NCBI GenBank assembly: GCA_012295275.1
Contig: CM022673.1
Span: forward strand, 26,824,761 to 26,852,260
Direction of reading: 5' to 3'
Source: Chrysomallon squamiferum
Lineage: Eukaryota > Mollusca > Gastropoda > Neomphalida > Peltospiridae
DNA: 27,500 nt
This document shows, piece by piece, positions 10,667-21,367 of the stretch; position 1 is the first letter of the stretch, and every line of letters begins with the position of its first letter. Under the pieces are notes generated by a model that searched no databases, was not told where the DNA came from, and was given only the letters and a program-made list of their open reading frames with translations. The position numbers and the translations under genes were made by a program.

Positions 10667-11849
10667 TGTTTAAGAAATAATAAAAATTAATGGTAGAAAC
10701 ATTTAGATTTTGGCTGGAATTTCCCCACCATGATTATACGCATCATTTAAAATTAATAATTTTTTTTTATCACATTCGTTTACGAACTTTATATATTAAT
10801 TTAAAAATTATTATCAGAGCAGAGCAATCTTTAAATTTTTTTTTATTTTTTTTTAAATATTAGTTTTCTAACCAGCTTATGTGCTAGAAAATCTGAAAGT
10901 AAATAGTTTTTATACCTCATTAAAAACATCCTATAATAAGAAATTTGTGTAACAGAATAAAACAAAAGTGTAATTTGATGAAATTATGAAAAAAATAAAT
11001 AAAAACTAACAGGAAACATAAACTCCGATAATAATTACGCATTATCAAGTCCTTGTAGATTTATCCATTTTTAAAGGAGGATAACTCTGTAGACTCAGTC
11101 TGTAACAAACAAGATCAGGTGCAAACAACTGAAAATTATTTTAACCTTACCAAAACAAATATTACATGCTCTGGAGTGTTTGCTTTACAATTGAATAAAT
11201 CAGCATAAAAACGTTATACATTCTTATAAAAACTGATTTTTGCAAGTTACAAAACTATACATTTCAGTGAAGCTTCCAAGTTTGGTTAAATCCTGCAAGT
11301 ATTATGGTTTATATTAAATTAAATTCTTTGGAAATAAATAAATGATATATTCAACGTGCATCATCACAGTTTAAATATGCAGTTAGGTTTTGATTGGTTT
11401 TAGCTTTTTAGTTTTTTTTTTTATTCCATGCCATTTAGAAATGATATTTCTTCTGTGCGATACCAACCCTGTCTGGTACAAATCTTCATACATCACACAT
11501 GCAGCCCTACATCAGCAAGCACTGGCTGTGGTATAATAGTTTGTTGTAAGAAACAGAGCTAACAGATAATTTCATCACTGGTCTATTAAAAAACAGGTAA
11601 CAGCAATTACAGATTCTGGATCTGTTGCAGATGAAAAATGGCAATTTAGCTGTGTTTACTTCATTGATTTTGAAACCTACCTCAATATTAATTATTATTA
11701 TATTAATTAAAATAAAATTTAAAAAAATTAAAAGCTTAATAAAAAAATAAAATGTTTGTTGTTAAATAATGGAAATCTAATAATCATTAACATTCAAATG
11801 TTGGGTGTCATCTCACATAGACACACACTTTTAAAAGACAACAGAAAAA
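10226..11849. other. Intergenic DNA between NeuroD and POLR1F, no gene seen
   Basis: Mostly unique AT-rich sequence. A slightly G-rich patch is at about 10355-10405, and a stretch of ordinary composition at about 11440-11640 resembles neither a known repeat nor an exon. GGAGGATAACTCTGTAGAC near 11077 is of the GGGAGATAACTCT type that I associate with molluscan dispersed repeats, but this is from memory and weak. Confidence 0.4.
10591..10667. repeat. (GAT)n-(AAT)n compound microsatellite
   Basis: Six GAT units pass into about nineteen AAT units, the mirror order of the array at 2139-2259. Confidence 0.95.
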
Positions 11850-11855
11850 TTTATT
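11850..11855 (-). terminator. Candidate polyadenylation signal for POLR1F
   Basis: AATAAA on the minus strand, starting about 8 bases after the POLR1F stop codon. This would give a very short 3' UTR. Other signals farther out are possible. Confidence 0.3.
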
Positions 11856-11862
11856 TTGTTAT

Positions 11863-13977
11863 TCAATCATGTTTATGTTTATGTTTCTTTTTCTTTTTCT
11901 TCTTTTTCTCTGGAACACTTTCTCTGACATCTTCTACGATCTCTTCTGAATTCTTTAAACTTTTCTTATGTTTCTTTTTCACAGGAACTGATACACTACT
12001 GTCCGTTTTAGTTTCTTCTTCATCATTTTCAGTGTCTTTGTTATTATTCAGTCTGTCTTCTGTTATCAGTTTCTCTGAAGTGTGACCAGACAATTTTCTG
12101 AAGAAGAAAAATCACAATAATTTAAATCTCTTTCTTAACTTCTGATTTGCAGACTGCTGCATTTATTCCTAGTCACTAATCACAGAATGAGATGAAAATT
12201 ACACATTTCAGTTTCTAGCTTTAATCTTGATGGTTTACTTTGACAGTTACCAATAAAATGTTAAAACTAAATTAATTTTCAAGGAGGTAATAGATACAGT
12301 AATAAATAAATTGGATAATTTATAAATTGCAAGCCAAGTTCAAAACATTAAATTAGTTATCAAAATGAATCAAAACATCCAAATGTTATTTCAATTCAAC
12401 CTTTTTGTATTAATCTTAATTTTATTTTTTAATGGGAATTGGATTTTTGTTGTAAAATCAAACTCTAAATTATCAATTCATTTCAACCGGACAGTTAAAA
12501 AAACACAAATATTTCATATTTTTCAGAAAACATTTCAGAACAAAAGAGTTCATTTTAATTTACCAGCTCAGTAAAATAACAAAATAAATAATGCAGAATT
12601 TTTTTTTCAAATAAACAAAACCATTTTAGTATTTTCATTTCCAAACTAAACCTGTCACTGGGGATAAATTTATTTACTGTGAAAAAAAAGAAAAAAAAGG
12701 AAAAAAGAAAGGAAAATGTACCCACTTATGCAAATGTCCTTGCATGGATAACACCCTGTTGCGTGTATAGATGTTATCGACGACAAAAATGCACTCATCT
12801 TCAAGTTTCAGCTCACTGCCTTTCCATTTGCCATTGGACTCTCTTGGTCTTGGCAGGGAAACATTAAAATGTCCTTGGACAAGACAGCCCACGTGGTCAA
12901 CACTGACCTTGTTTACAGTGGCCTTCAACATGCAGCCAACTGTTGGTTTAAAAACTATGACGTCTAACTCAATGTCGAAATGAATGAAAGGTTCATCATC
13001 CATGATAAGACCGGCAGTCTGGATCAGCTTGATATTTTTGTAGCCAATAAAGACCCCTTGTAGCCTGAAGATAAAACAAAAAGAATGAACACACGACACA
13101 GTCACTGCACAGAACATGTGTTAAAATTCCGATAGATTATTTTGTAAGTATTATAACCTTTGAAGGTAAATAAAAAGTAAATTAATATTTCTCATTTGCA
13201 TAAATTTGATGGCGACAACTGGGTTTTGGTATTTTTATATGTTATTATAAATATGATTATTTTACATTTCTAAGAACAAAATGAATGAATGAATGAATGA
13301 ATGTTCAACAAAGACACTTCAACAATTTAATGTTATCAGTTAGCAGGAATCAAATATTTGTCTGAATTTTTGTTTAAATCTGATTTTGAGAAATAACTGC
13401 TGAATATTGTCTAGTCTTGTCACTCAAGATAATAGATTTTAAGTTATGTACCTTCCTGTTGACAGGAATTACAGACAGTGGGTACATACCCTGTCTGGAA
13501 ATTAAAATAATATATAATCAAACGCAAATATTTTTTATGTATCATAAATAATAAATAATAAACTTTGGGTGTAATTATATATGATGTTTATTATTAAATG
13601 GAAATATTTATCATTGATCACTGGCTGATAAAACTGATTCGTAGTTTTATTTTTGAGTTGCTCAGTAATAAGTGTTAATATTAATATATGTTCGGTTTTG
13701 TTAAACATTAATTAATGTTATTTCTAATACATAAATGAAAATTATGAATTCTTATCTCAAGCCTCGAGGTCTTAAAAAGATAAATTACGGAAGCTTACAA
13801 TGTCGAGTAGAGGAGAACTTCACAATCTAGCTGTTCGCAAACGCCTTCTCTAACTTTACCAATAAAACGTGGTGGGAGTGCGACATGTCTCTTACAGTGA
13901 ACCAGTTCAAAACAAGAATGAGGATCGTTAATTCGAGATAAAGCTGTAACAAAATTCACATGGCCATTTTTATTCAT
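11863..13977 (-). CDS. POLR1F: DNA-directed RNA polymerase I subunit RPA43
   Basis: RPA43 is the Pol I stalk subunit; with its partner it forms the surface that contacts RRN3/TIF-IA for rRNA gene initiation in the nucleolus. Three exons were assembled by eye: 13977-13799, 13064-12726 and 12097-11863, total 753 nt or 250 aa. Donors are GTAAGC (after 13799) and GTGGGT (after 12726); acceptors are TTATCTTCAG and TTCTTCTTCAG. The phases agree at both joins. Exon 1 holds the N-terminal SHS2/tip domain with RHVALPPRFIG and EQLDCEVLLYS. Exon 2 gives GVFIGYKNIKL and then the OB-fold with KVSVDHVGCLVQGHFNVSLP, close to human VNKVSSSHIGCLVHGCFNAS. Exon 3 is the Lys-rich tail ending KKHKHKHD. The protein is shorter than human POLR1F (338 aa), mainly in the low-complexity tail. 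The start at 13977 is the first in-frame ATG before the conserved block; a small upstream exon is possible. Exon 1 is duplicated at 23335-23157. Confidence 0.93.
12098..12725 (-). other. POLR1F intron 2
   Basis: AT-rich intron bounded by GT/AG in the minus-strand sense. The 69-codon plus-strand frame near 12365 lies entirely inside it, is AT-driven and has no recognisable feature. A polypyrimidine stretch (minus strand) follows the donor at 12679-12716. Confidence 0.85.
13065..13798 (-). other. POLR1F intron 1; contains the left edge of the tandem duplication
   Basis: About 730 bp AT-rich intron. It holds an AATG tetranucleotide run (13280-13302) and an inverted repeat (13472-13497). From about 13506 its sequence is shared with 22861 onward, so the duplication breakpoint falls inside this intron, and only exon 1 plus upstream DNA was copied. 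Confidence 0.85.
13472..13497. repeat. Inverted repeat (hairpin) beside the duplication breakpoint
   Basis: CAGACAGTGGGTA, two bases, then TACCCTGTCTG forms a near-perfect hairpin of about 11-12 pairs with one unpaired base. It ends about 9 bp before the first base shared with the second duplication copy. A second imperfect palindrome (CCTGTTGACAGG) lies just before it. Confidence 0.6.
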
Positions 13978-14246
13978 GACTCTCGCATACAACGAGAATT
14001 ATCGAGACCACAACGCCAAGCATTTCCTGGTTTAGTTTGAGCGCTTAACGACAGTGTATGGGAACATAACTCTTGAACCTTTAACGAGTTGTTTCATGTT
14101 CTTTTCATTAACAAAATTCAAAACCTTTTAGAATTTTAAATGAGAACGAAAATGGGTTTAAAACTACATAAGAACAAATTAAGATACTGAATATAAAATT
14201 TATTTTTATTTCAAAGTACAAAATTAAAAAAAGTTATAATAAAACA

Positions 14247-14249
14247 GAC

Positions 14250-14282
<33 letters not shown>

Positions 14283-14283
14283 T
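14247..14283. repeat. (AAT)n microsatellite
   Basis: About eleven AAT units within the duplicated block. The unit 2 counterpart is at about 24237-24265, with a different length. Confidence 0.9.
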
Positions 14284-14741
14284 TAAGAAATAAACAATAA
14301 AATATTGCAGTATTTCATTTACACTAAATTAATTTTTCATAAATTATATAAATTTGTGTTGCAGTTTCTTTCTTTTCTGGTCACTTATGATCAATCTGAA
14401 AGTGAAAGAAATATAATTTAAGGGAATATATATATATAATTTTTTAAGAATGTCTCTTATATACTTATGTAGTACAGATAATAATTTTGGAAAATTAGAA
14501 ATTATTTAAGAAGCACAGTATAATTGTATTACATCGGAGGCAGTTTCATTTGGTAAACTCAGTGGTATTTGTGCTTTCATTTTTAACGGAAAGTACACAA
14601 ATCATACATGATAATTTAATTTCTCTTAACTGGTAGGAGTAATCCTTAATCGGGAATTATCGTTATAATTATAACAACGATCCGACAACCGAAAATACAA
14701 AATATCCATATTTTTCATATTTTGTAAATTTATCTTTCTTC

Positions 14742-14747
14742 TTTATT
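14742..14747 (-). terminator. Candidate polyadenylation signal for the Ser-Gly peptide gene
   Basis: AATAAA on the minus strand about 165 bp after the stop codon of the gene at 15223-14912. Confidence 0.3.
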
Positions 14748-14911
14748 GTTTTATGAAAGAAAAAAAAAAAAAAAATATATATGAATTACTATATTGAAAG
14801 ATCGTGTACAAATAAATAAATAAATAAATAAATAAATAAAAGAGAGAGAAAAGAAGACACGATTAAAACATGTACTTGCCATCTGTTCTTTATAGATGTA
14901 GTTCGTACCAA

Positions 14912-15116
14912 TTATTTTTTGTCGTGACCGGAACCTGACCCCGAACCCGAACCTGAACTGGAACCAGAACCGGAGCCTGATCCATGTCCACAACTGCAGC
15001 ACGCCTGGGCCGAAGCGAAAACAAGAACTGAAACTGAAACAAATAAAAATATTTAATTTTTATTTATTTTTTAACCATTTGATCCAATTTTGTTGATATT
15101 TCAGGTTTTAGTATTG

Positions 15117-15147
<31 letters not shown>

Positions 15148-15223
15148 CCAATAATGATAATTATATCCAACTGCAGTATAATGACTTACAGACCAACGAG
15201 ATGAATATTTTCCTGAAATCCAT
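14912..15223 (-). CDS. Small secreted Ser-Gly-repeat peptide, two exons
   Basis: Not a recognised named gene. Exon 1 is 15223-15190 and exon 2 is 15033-14912, with donor GTAAGT, acceptor TTTGTTTCAG and a 156-bp intron. The joined frame is 51 aa. Residues 1-22 form a textbook signal peptide: MDFRK, a hydrophobic core, then ASAQA before the cleavage site. The mature part of about 29 residues starts CCSCGH, continues with eight Ser-Gly dipeptides (with one SSS interruption) and ends GHDKK. The Ser and Gly codons are mixed: all four TCN plus AGT, and all four GGN. The repeat is therefore unlikely to be a simple DNA repeat. Ser-Gly runs are the attachment pattern of glycosaminoglycan chains in serglycin-like cores, so a mini-proteoglycan is one possibility; a matrix, silk-like or metal-binding peptide is another. 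An acceptor 6 bases downstream (TTTCAG, 15028) would also keep the frame. The gene lies upstream of POLR1F on the same strand and is absent from the matching place in duplication unit 2. Confidence 0.7.
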
Positions 15224-15633
15224 TTTGTTAAAACAAAACACTGTTCAAACTAGACTAGTTGTTTGCTTACAAAAATGTTTTGATTATGAACAGTTATTTT
15301 CATATATTTATATTAGTAATATAAGGAAACCAAAGCGTATATCCATTGCTATATTTTTCTTAGTTTCCTTTTCAGTTCACGAGTTAAAAAATACATTAAA
15401 GAACTGACAAAAGGAAGAATAAAGAAAATAAGGAAAAGAAAGAAAAAATGAAAATGAACATTTTCTGGTTACAGCGTTTACTTCCCTTTATGGTGTGTGT
15501 TTTATAGTACTTCATCTTTCATTTGACTTTAATTTTTCATCTTCTTCTCCATAAAATAACACAATGGAAATAAGAAAATATCAAATGAAATAAACATACA
15601 TGCACATACACCGAAAAAACCAACAAAACAACA

Positions 15634-15661
15634 ATAAATAAATAAATAAATAAATAAATAA
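15634..15661. repeat. (AAAT)n microsatellite
   Basis: Seven AAAT units. A similar AAAT run is at about 14812-14840. Confidence 0.9.
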
Positions 15662-15736
15662 AAGATTAACAGGTTATTCTGATTATTTTTTATCAAAATG
15701 GATAAAATTGATAAAAGCTTCATGAAATAGTTGTAT

Positions 15737-15738
<2 letters not shown>

Positions 15739-15832
<94 letters not shown>
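15739..15832. repeat. (CT)n microsatellite, about 47 units
   Basis: A perfect CT array followed by GT-rich units to about 15860. Long Ser-Leu and Arg-Glu frames on the two strands are readings of this array. Confidence 0.98.
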
Positions 15833-15834
<2 letters not shown>

Positions 15835-15914
15835 GTGTGTCTGTGTGTGTATGTGTATGCCTGTCGCTTTTACGCTGAATGCCAGAATATATATATATAT
15901 ATTTATACAACTAG

Positions 15915-16004
15915 TTAATGAAAGTTTTGAATTATATATTTTTGTATCAAGATTCAACATATTGCCATGTCAAACCGCCATATGCTTTTATTAAACGTAT
16001 TATA

Positions 16005-16053
<49 letters not shown>

Positions 16054-16460
16054 AGACAGATATATAGATACAGAGATAGATTATCAGTCAACGGCAAAGT
16101 AAAGGTTTTGAATTATACTTTTATATATTTTTGTATTAAGATTCAACATATTGTCATGACAAAACGCCATATGGTTTTGTCAGTCGTGTTATACTGTATC
16201 ATTTCAATCAACAACAAAAATCTTAGTGTCAAATATCGTCATTTACACTGGTATCGCACCACTTCACAGAGTCATATTACGCCATGTTTTAATGTCAAAT
16301 ACGCAGGTGCTTTTATCAAACGTGTTATACTGTATCATGTCAATCAACGGCATACATGTTGGTGTAAAGTATTGTCATTTCTACTGGTATCGCACCACTT
16401 CACAAAGTCATATTACGCCATTTTTTAATGTTAAATACACGTGTGTGTTTGTATTATTGT
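15915..16460. repeat. Tandem repeat block with 136-bp units (unit 1 copy)
   Basis: A 136-bp unit starting GTTATACTGTATCAT and containing ACTGGTATCGCACCACTTCA occurs at 16188 and again at 16324. Its leading part (GTTTTGAATTATA to ATTCAACATATTG) also appears as a partial copy at about 15924-16006, before a TA run (16010-16044). The 153-codon plus-strand frame here is the repeat read through twice and shows internally repeated peptide, not a recognised domain. Confidence 0.85.
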
Positions 16461-16549
16461 GTTTTTATATTTATATATACAGATTGATAAGATTGATAGA
16501 TAACAAAACAGTTCAGTAATTTAGAATCAGAGAGTAAACTAAGCATAAG

Positions 16550-16700
16550 AGATAGACTGGTAGACAGACAGACAGACAAATAGAAAGAGAGTAGAGCGAT
16601 GAATGAATAAATGGATAGACAGATCGATGGATGAATGCATGCATGGATATTGAAACAGAGACAGACACAATAAGACAGTCAGAGAGATAGACAGCGGTAT
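16550..16700. repeat. GACA/GATA/GATG-rich tetranucleotide tract
   Basis: Interrupted AGAC, AGAT, GATG and GAAT units. The same tract, with different unit numbers, is at 26870-27035. Confidence 0.9.
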
Positions 16701-16879
16701 CAAAACCAGAACAAAACAAGTACATTTAACTGAAACGTCATTTATCTGAAACTGCACTGCAACTGAGTATATATGTACACTACTGACCGCTGCCGATACT
16801 AGAAGCTGACCTTCTACACACGATTAATAACAGACAATACAACATTCGTATTGATCAGTTTGTTATTGTACATGTCCAT

Positions 16880-17520
16880 AGAATGGTAGTTTTGGCCACT
16901 GACACATGATCTAATAGTCCGGTGTTTGTTTTCATAAATATGGTGTTAAATTATCTTGGGCCACTGACCACCAAAAAGATCGTTGTTATAAAATGTAACG
17001 TGTTAAATTACCTTTAGTCATTAATCACTATGCAGTAAACATTTTAAACTAAAAGTGTTAAATTAATTTTAGCCGTTGACCAAATATGGAGTAATTTGTT
17101 ATCATAAAATACAACGTCTTAAAATAGCTTTAAGTAATGACCAGTAAACTGTATACTGTTAGATATTATAAACGTTCGCTATCTCAGTAGTTCAAACCAC
17201 TGGCTAAAATTCCACAAGCAGACTGTCTGTACAACACGTTTTGTGTGAAAGCAGCTTTAGCCACTGACAGATCAACATTCTCTTATTATAAACTGTAGAG
17301 CTTGGAAGTGTCTGCTATTCCAGTTACAAACCGTATACTTTGAAAGTAGCTTTATCAATGACCACACAAAGATGCAATTATAAATTAGCTTTATCCAGTG
17401 ACCACTCAAAGATTGCTATTATAAATTGTACGGTCTGAAATTAGCTTTATCCAGTGACCACTCAGAGATTGCTACTATAAATTGTGGAATCTAAAAATAG
17501 CTTTAACTCTTAACCAGCAT
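16880..17520. repeat. Diverged 56-bp minisatellite (unit 1 copy)
   Basis: Units of the form TAGCTTTATCCAGTGACCAC, then AGATTGCTATTATAAATTGTA, are exactly 56 bp apart at the right end (TAG at 17386, 17442, 17498). They become increasingly diverged to the left. The array recurs in duplication unit 2 from about 27190. Confidence 0.85.
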
Positions 17521-17928
17521 TACTGTCAAACAGTTTGCTAAAAATTTAAATTATAAATTAGTCAAACAGTTTATTATAAAAAAAACAAAAAAAAAAAAAA
17601 CCTCCCAGCCATGGTTGAGGAGGAGCAATTTGAAATACAACATGAGTGTGCTATGGTTCAGTAACTTTCTTTTTTTGATTGATAAACTCAGGTGCAGGAA
17701 AATTTGCTGAATGTCACGCTGTCCACGTAGAACTCGTTTCAAGCTCATGAAAAGAATAATAAAATGTTTTATTTATGTCTAATAACCTTGTTTACTCAGA
17801 AGTAAATCGTCAGACACATTTTATTACGTCAGCGACATTGTTTACAATTTTCTGTCAGCAGCAGTGAATCGTTGTAATTAATTAATCTCTCCCCCTCACA
17901 CCAGCTTAGCTCGTAATCGTTCTGTTGG

Positions 17929-17929
<1 letters not shown>

Positions 17930-18012
<83 letters not shown>
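17930..18012. repeat. (CA)n microsatellite, about 41 units
   Basis: A perfect CA array of about 82 bp. Confidence 0.98.
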
Positions 18013-18014
<2 letters not shown>

Positions 18015-18464
18015 AACAAATATTTATTTATTTGTTTATTTATTGTTGTTTTGTTGGTTGGTTTTGCGTATGTGACTGTCCCTCTCTCAAAATGAAATAT
18101 TTAAAGAGGCAATACATTTTTTATTTCTTTATTTAAAATCAGTAAACATCAGTGCAATTCGTATAATCCATACTTCTTTTTATATTGTTTACAGTAAAAA
18201 ATAAATTATATATATAAGTGTCATTTAGTTCATTACAACATTTGATAGTGGAAAACCATCACGGTAAGTCATATGCATATACACATACATACATACACAC
18301 ATATACATATATATATATGATTATATATTTACTTTTTTTTCTTTCTGTTTTACATACATTTACGCACACACGCACGCACATACACACACATACATAGTCA
18401 CAGAGTGATGCGATTTAAAAAATGTAGATTTTAACTGAATCTAAATTACTACCTTTAAAAGAAA

Positions 18465-18466
<2 letters not shown>

Positions 18467-18507
<41 letters not shown>
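18467..18507. repeat. Poly(T) tract, about 41 bases
   Basis: An uninterrupted T run followed by AATAACC. It could be the 3' A-tail of a minus-strand retroposon, but no recognisable body was found next to it. Confidence 0.85.
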
Positions 18508-18511
<4 letters not shown>

Positions 18512-18709
18512 ACCTGACTTACTAATTCTTTTTTATTTTTTTATTTGGAGAATTTGTTCTTACAAACTACATTATACATATATACACTTTTTTTTTTTTT
18601 TAGACACTTATACTTGTTTTACCTCATACTTTATTTCAACAAAACTATTATTTTACCAGTTTATAAAAAGACTTTACTTGCTCTTAAACATTATTTTCAA
18701 AATGTAAAC

Positions 18710-18711
<2 letters not shown>

Positions 18712-18764
<53 letters not shown>
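18712..18764. repeat. (TG)n microsatellite at the left flank of a mobile element
   Basis: About 26 TG units ending in TA directly before the CAGTGG terminus at 18765. More TG units (about 19201-19222) continue after the element, indicating insertion into a TG array. Confidence 0.95.
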
Positions 18765-18765
<1 letters not shown>

Positions 18766-19200
18766 AGTGGTACCTTGACTTACGAGTTTCTCAAACCAAT
18801 TTTTCTAATTGAAATACCATTAATCGTTTTTAAATAAGAAAAATATATGTATAAATGACGGACATTGTACAAAAACAAAATAAAAGAGAATGTAAAGAAA
18901 TAAATTGGTTTTGTAAAGTGTATTTATCTTGGAGATGAGACAACTTGAGCTAATTGAAAATGCTTACGTTCCATGGACTGAAAAAAAAGGGGGGGAAAGA
19001 AACGCGAGCACAACAACACAAAGATGCTTCCACGGCGAGGTAACCGTGTGACGTGGGCTGCTGCGGTGTTGTTCATTTCTCCAACTGGCGGAGGCATGTT
19101 ATCTGAAGCTCGCTCGTAACTCAGATTGTAGCTCGCAACTCAAGGTAAAAAACCGGTGACTGCTCGTAACTCGGAAAACTCGTAAGTCAAGGTACCTCTG
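18765..19200. mobile_element. Non-autonomous DNA transposon (MITE-like), 436 bp
   Basis: The ends are terminal inverted repeats. The left end is CAGTGGTACCTTGACTTACG and AG; the reverse complement of the right end is CAGAGGTACCTTGACTTACG and AG, a match over 22 bp with one mismatch. Inside the right end are several subterminal repeats related to GCTCGTAACTC and GCTCGCAACTC. There is no transposase frame, so movement would depend on an autonomous relative. The CAGTGGTACCT terminus is of the type seen in Tc1/mariner-pogo-like families, which is recalled rather than searched. Target duplication cannot be read because both flanks are TG repeat. The element ends about 150 bp before the start codon of the DYCR-repeat gene. 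Confidence 0.85.
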
Positions 19201-19348
19201 TCTGTGTGTGTGTGTGTGTGTGGATATGTATGGATTTATGTATGTATACGACTGTGCAAATGTTTAAATATATATATATATATATATATACAGACGCACA
19301 CATACACAAACACTCACATATTCATGTTTGTTCAGACTGCACAGAATC

Positions 19349-20533
19349 ATGCTTCTTATTCTTTGCCTGTGTGTGTTGATTATGGCTGATGTCACCGTCA
19401 CGGTGAGGCAGAGACGGACGGACATAACTGACAAGGGCTACTCGAAATTGTTTCACGGTTGGGTGGATGTGCAGGGACAAGGAGTGAAGAATGACTACTG
19501 CAGGTTTGTTACAACAGCTGAACGTAGGTGACTTTGTCTTTTACTTTTTACGTAACCAGTGGCGTAGGTAAGATATGACAAGTATGACGCTTGCATTGGG
19601 CGTCACCCGAAGAGGGCCCCACTGAGCTGTTTACGTTAAACGTGACTGGTATTTATGAGCTGATTTTTATGATTCTAGACAGGGGCGCAGTTACAGTGTT
19701 TGCCTCAAAATTAACCCATTAAACTTAAAACTAAACGCATTAAATACTTATTAGCGTTTAAATTATTCAACAATTTTTTAACTAATCGCACTAAATGAAG
19801 AAGATACAAGGGAAACATAACTCTTGCTCTCTACGTTTATTTGTGGGTTATAAGATTATATGTTACAATATATTAGGAAAAAAAAATTAATAATAATAAA
19901 AAAGAAGAATTCTGATGTTACTCGATACGTTCCCTGAGCTTGGTGAATTTTGTTTGTTTTGTTTTGTATTTTTGAAAGGAGCCAAAATATTTTGGAGAAA
20001 AATGTTTAAACGAGAGACGTACCACGGATTGTGGTGTGATTTAGTCCGTTTAATGATGAGTGCTTTTCTCCTTATAATCTCTTTCTTCGGCACCAACACA
20101 GCAGTCGTTATTAATTTTTATTCATGTCTTTTTCTGCCAGTACTGAAAAGTTAAGGGTGTCAAAGTCAAACACCCGTTAATACGTCCAGCGAAACCCGAT
20201 GTCCCCTCATCACACAGACAAACGACAAACGCCCAGGTTATCGACCACTTACCAGTAGCACTCAAGAAGATCGATGTTGTTGTTGTTGTTGCTGCTGCTC
20301 CTAAAACACGCCCCCGAGTTTTTTTAAAAATAATTTGATTCTTGTACTTCACTAAAGGTGACTTCAAAATCAGCTGTAAAATCTTTGGTGCAGGTATTTT
20401 TGTAAATTAAATTTTAAATAATGTTACATAGACCGTCCTATGATTTCATCATAACGATTGTTTTTTCCCTCTATGTATTTTTATTACATTGTGTCTTTTA
20501 AGGAGACATAGTTTTATGTATGTATCCGGTAAA

Positions 20534-20579
<46 letters not shown>

Positions 20580-20774
20580 TTTGTTGTTACGATGTGTACA
20601 AATGTAATTATATGGATAGAAAGAAAGAAAGAAAGAAAAATAGCTAGATGGATAGACAGACAGACAGACAGATAGACAGACTGACAGATATACAAATAGA
20701 CATACAGACTGACTGATACATAGATGCATAGACACATATACAGACAGGCAGACAGATAGATAGACAGACAGACA

Positions 20775-20829
<55 letters not shown>

Positions 20830-21243
20830 TGACACATGTATATTATAATTCTAGAGTTGTCGGCCCATCCAAAGGCTTCCCATTTAGATGGATGTCATGC
20901 GCACTGGCCGGAACCCAGGGTGCAAGTGAATACAACTACAACCCGTCTAATGGCGGCACGACCTGGTTTGACGTCGGATATTCAAACACGTGGTTCATGG
21001 AGGACAAAATGGAGACGGGCGAGATGACTACTGCAGGTAATCGCTGTAACACTGAGAATATTGTTTTATCAAAAATAAACAGTAAAAACATAAATATGTA
21101 GACCTTTCCAAATTATATAAGATATCCGGACTGAATTTTTGAAAATTATTCAAGAAAAGAAAGTTTAAAAGGAGAACGAACTAAGAATGTAAAGAAGAAA
21201 GGTTGAGAGTTTCCGTTTTGTAAATCATCAGAAAATATAAATA

Positions 21244-21280
<37 letters not shown>

Positions 21281-21305
21281 TGATATCTTATGACAGTAAC
21301 CAATT

Positions 21306-21367
<62 letters not shown>

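Larger units (their letters stand above)
17521..18711. other. Intergenic DNA with microsatellites, no gene supported
   Basis: Contains an A-rich run (about 17577-17600), a stretch of ordinary composition (17601-17925), a CA array, and a long T run. The composition at 17601-17760 is consistent with an unrecognised exon or a transposon remnant, but no homology could be named. Confidence 0.4.

Noticed and set aside
14751-15002. 83-codon minus-strand frame with Trp/Phe/Arg-rich peptide
   Set aside because: It is the out-of-register reading of the Ser-Gly peptide exon. The correct frame has a signal peptide and matching splice sites.
15967-16428. 153-codon plus-strand frame, with a related 119-codon frame at 26475-26834
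   Set aside because: Both are readings through the 136-bp tandem repeat. The frame in unit 1 also crosses a TA array, and no domain is visible.
17612-17748. Possible small exons: a Kozak-like CAGCCATGG start with MVEEEQFEIQHE, followed by an acceptor-like GTGCAG
   Set aside because: The open stretches are only about 16-20 codons. Such lengths are common by chance, and no family could be named for either piece.
19915-20154. 79-codon plus-strand frame with a hydrophobic segment
   Set aside because: Sits inside intron 1 of the DYCR-repeat gene with no homology, splice support or codon bias to make it convincing.
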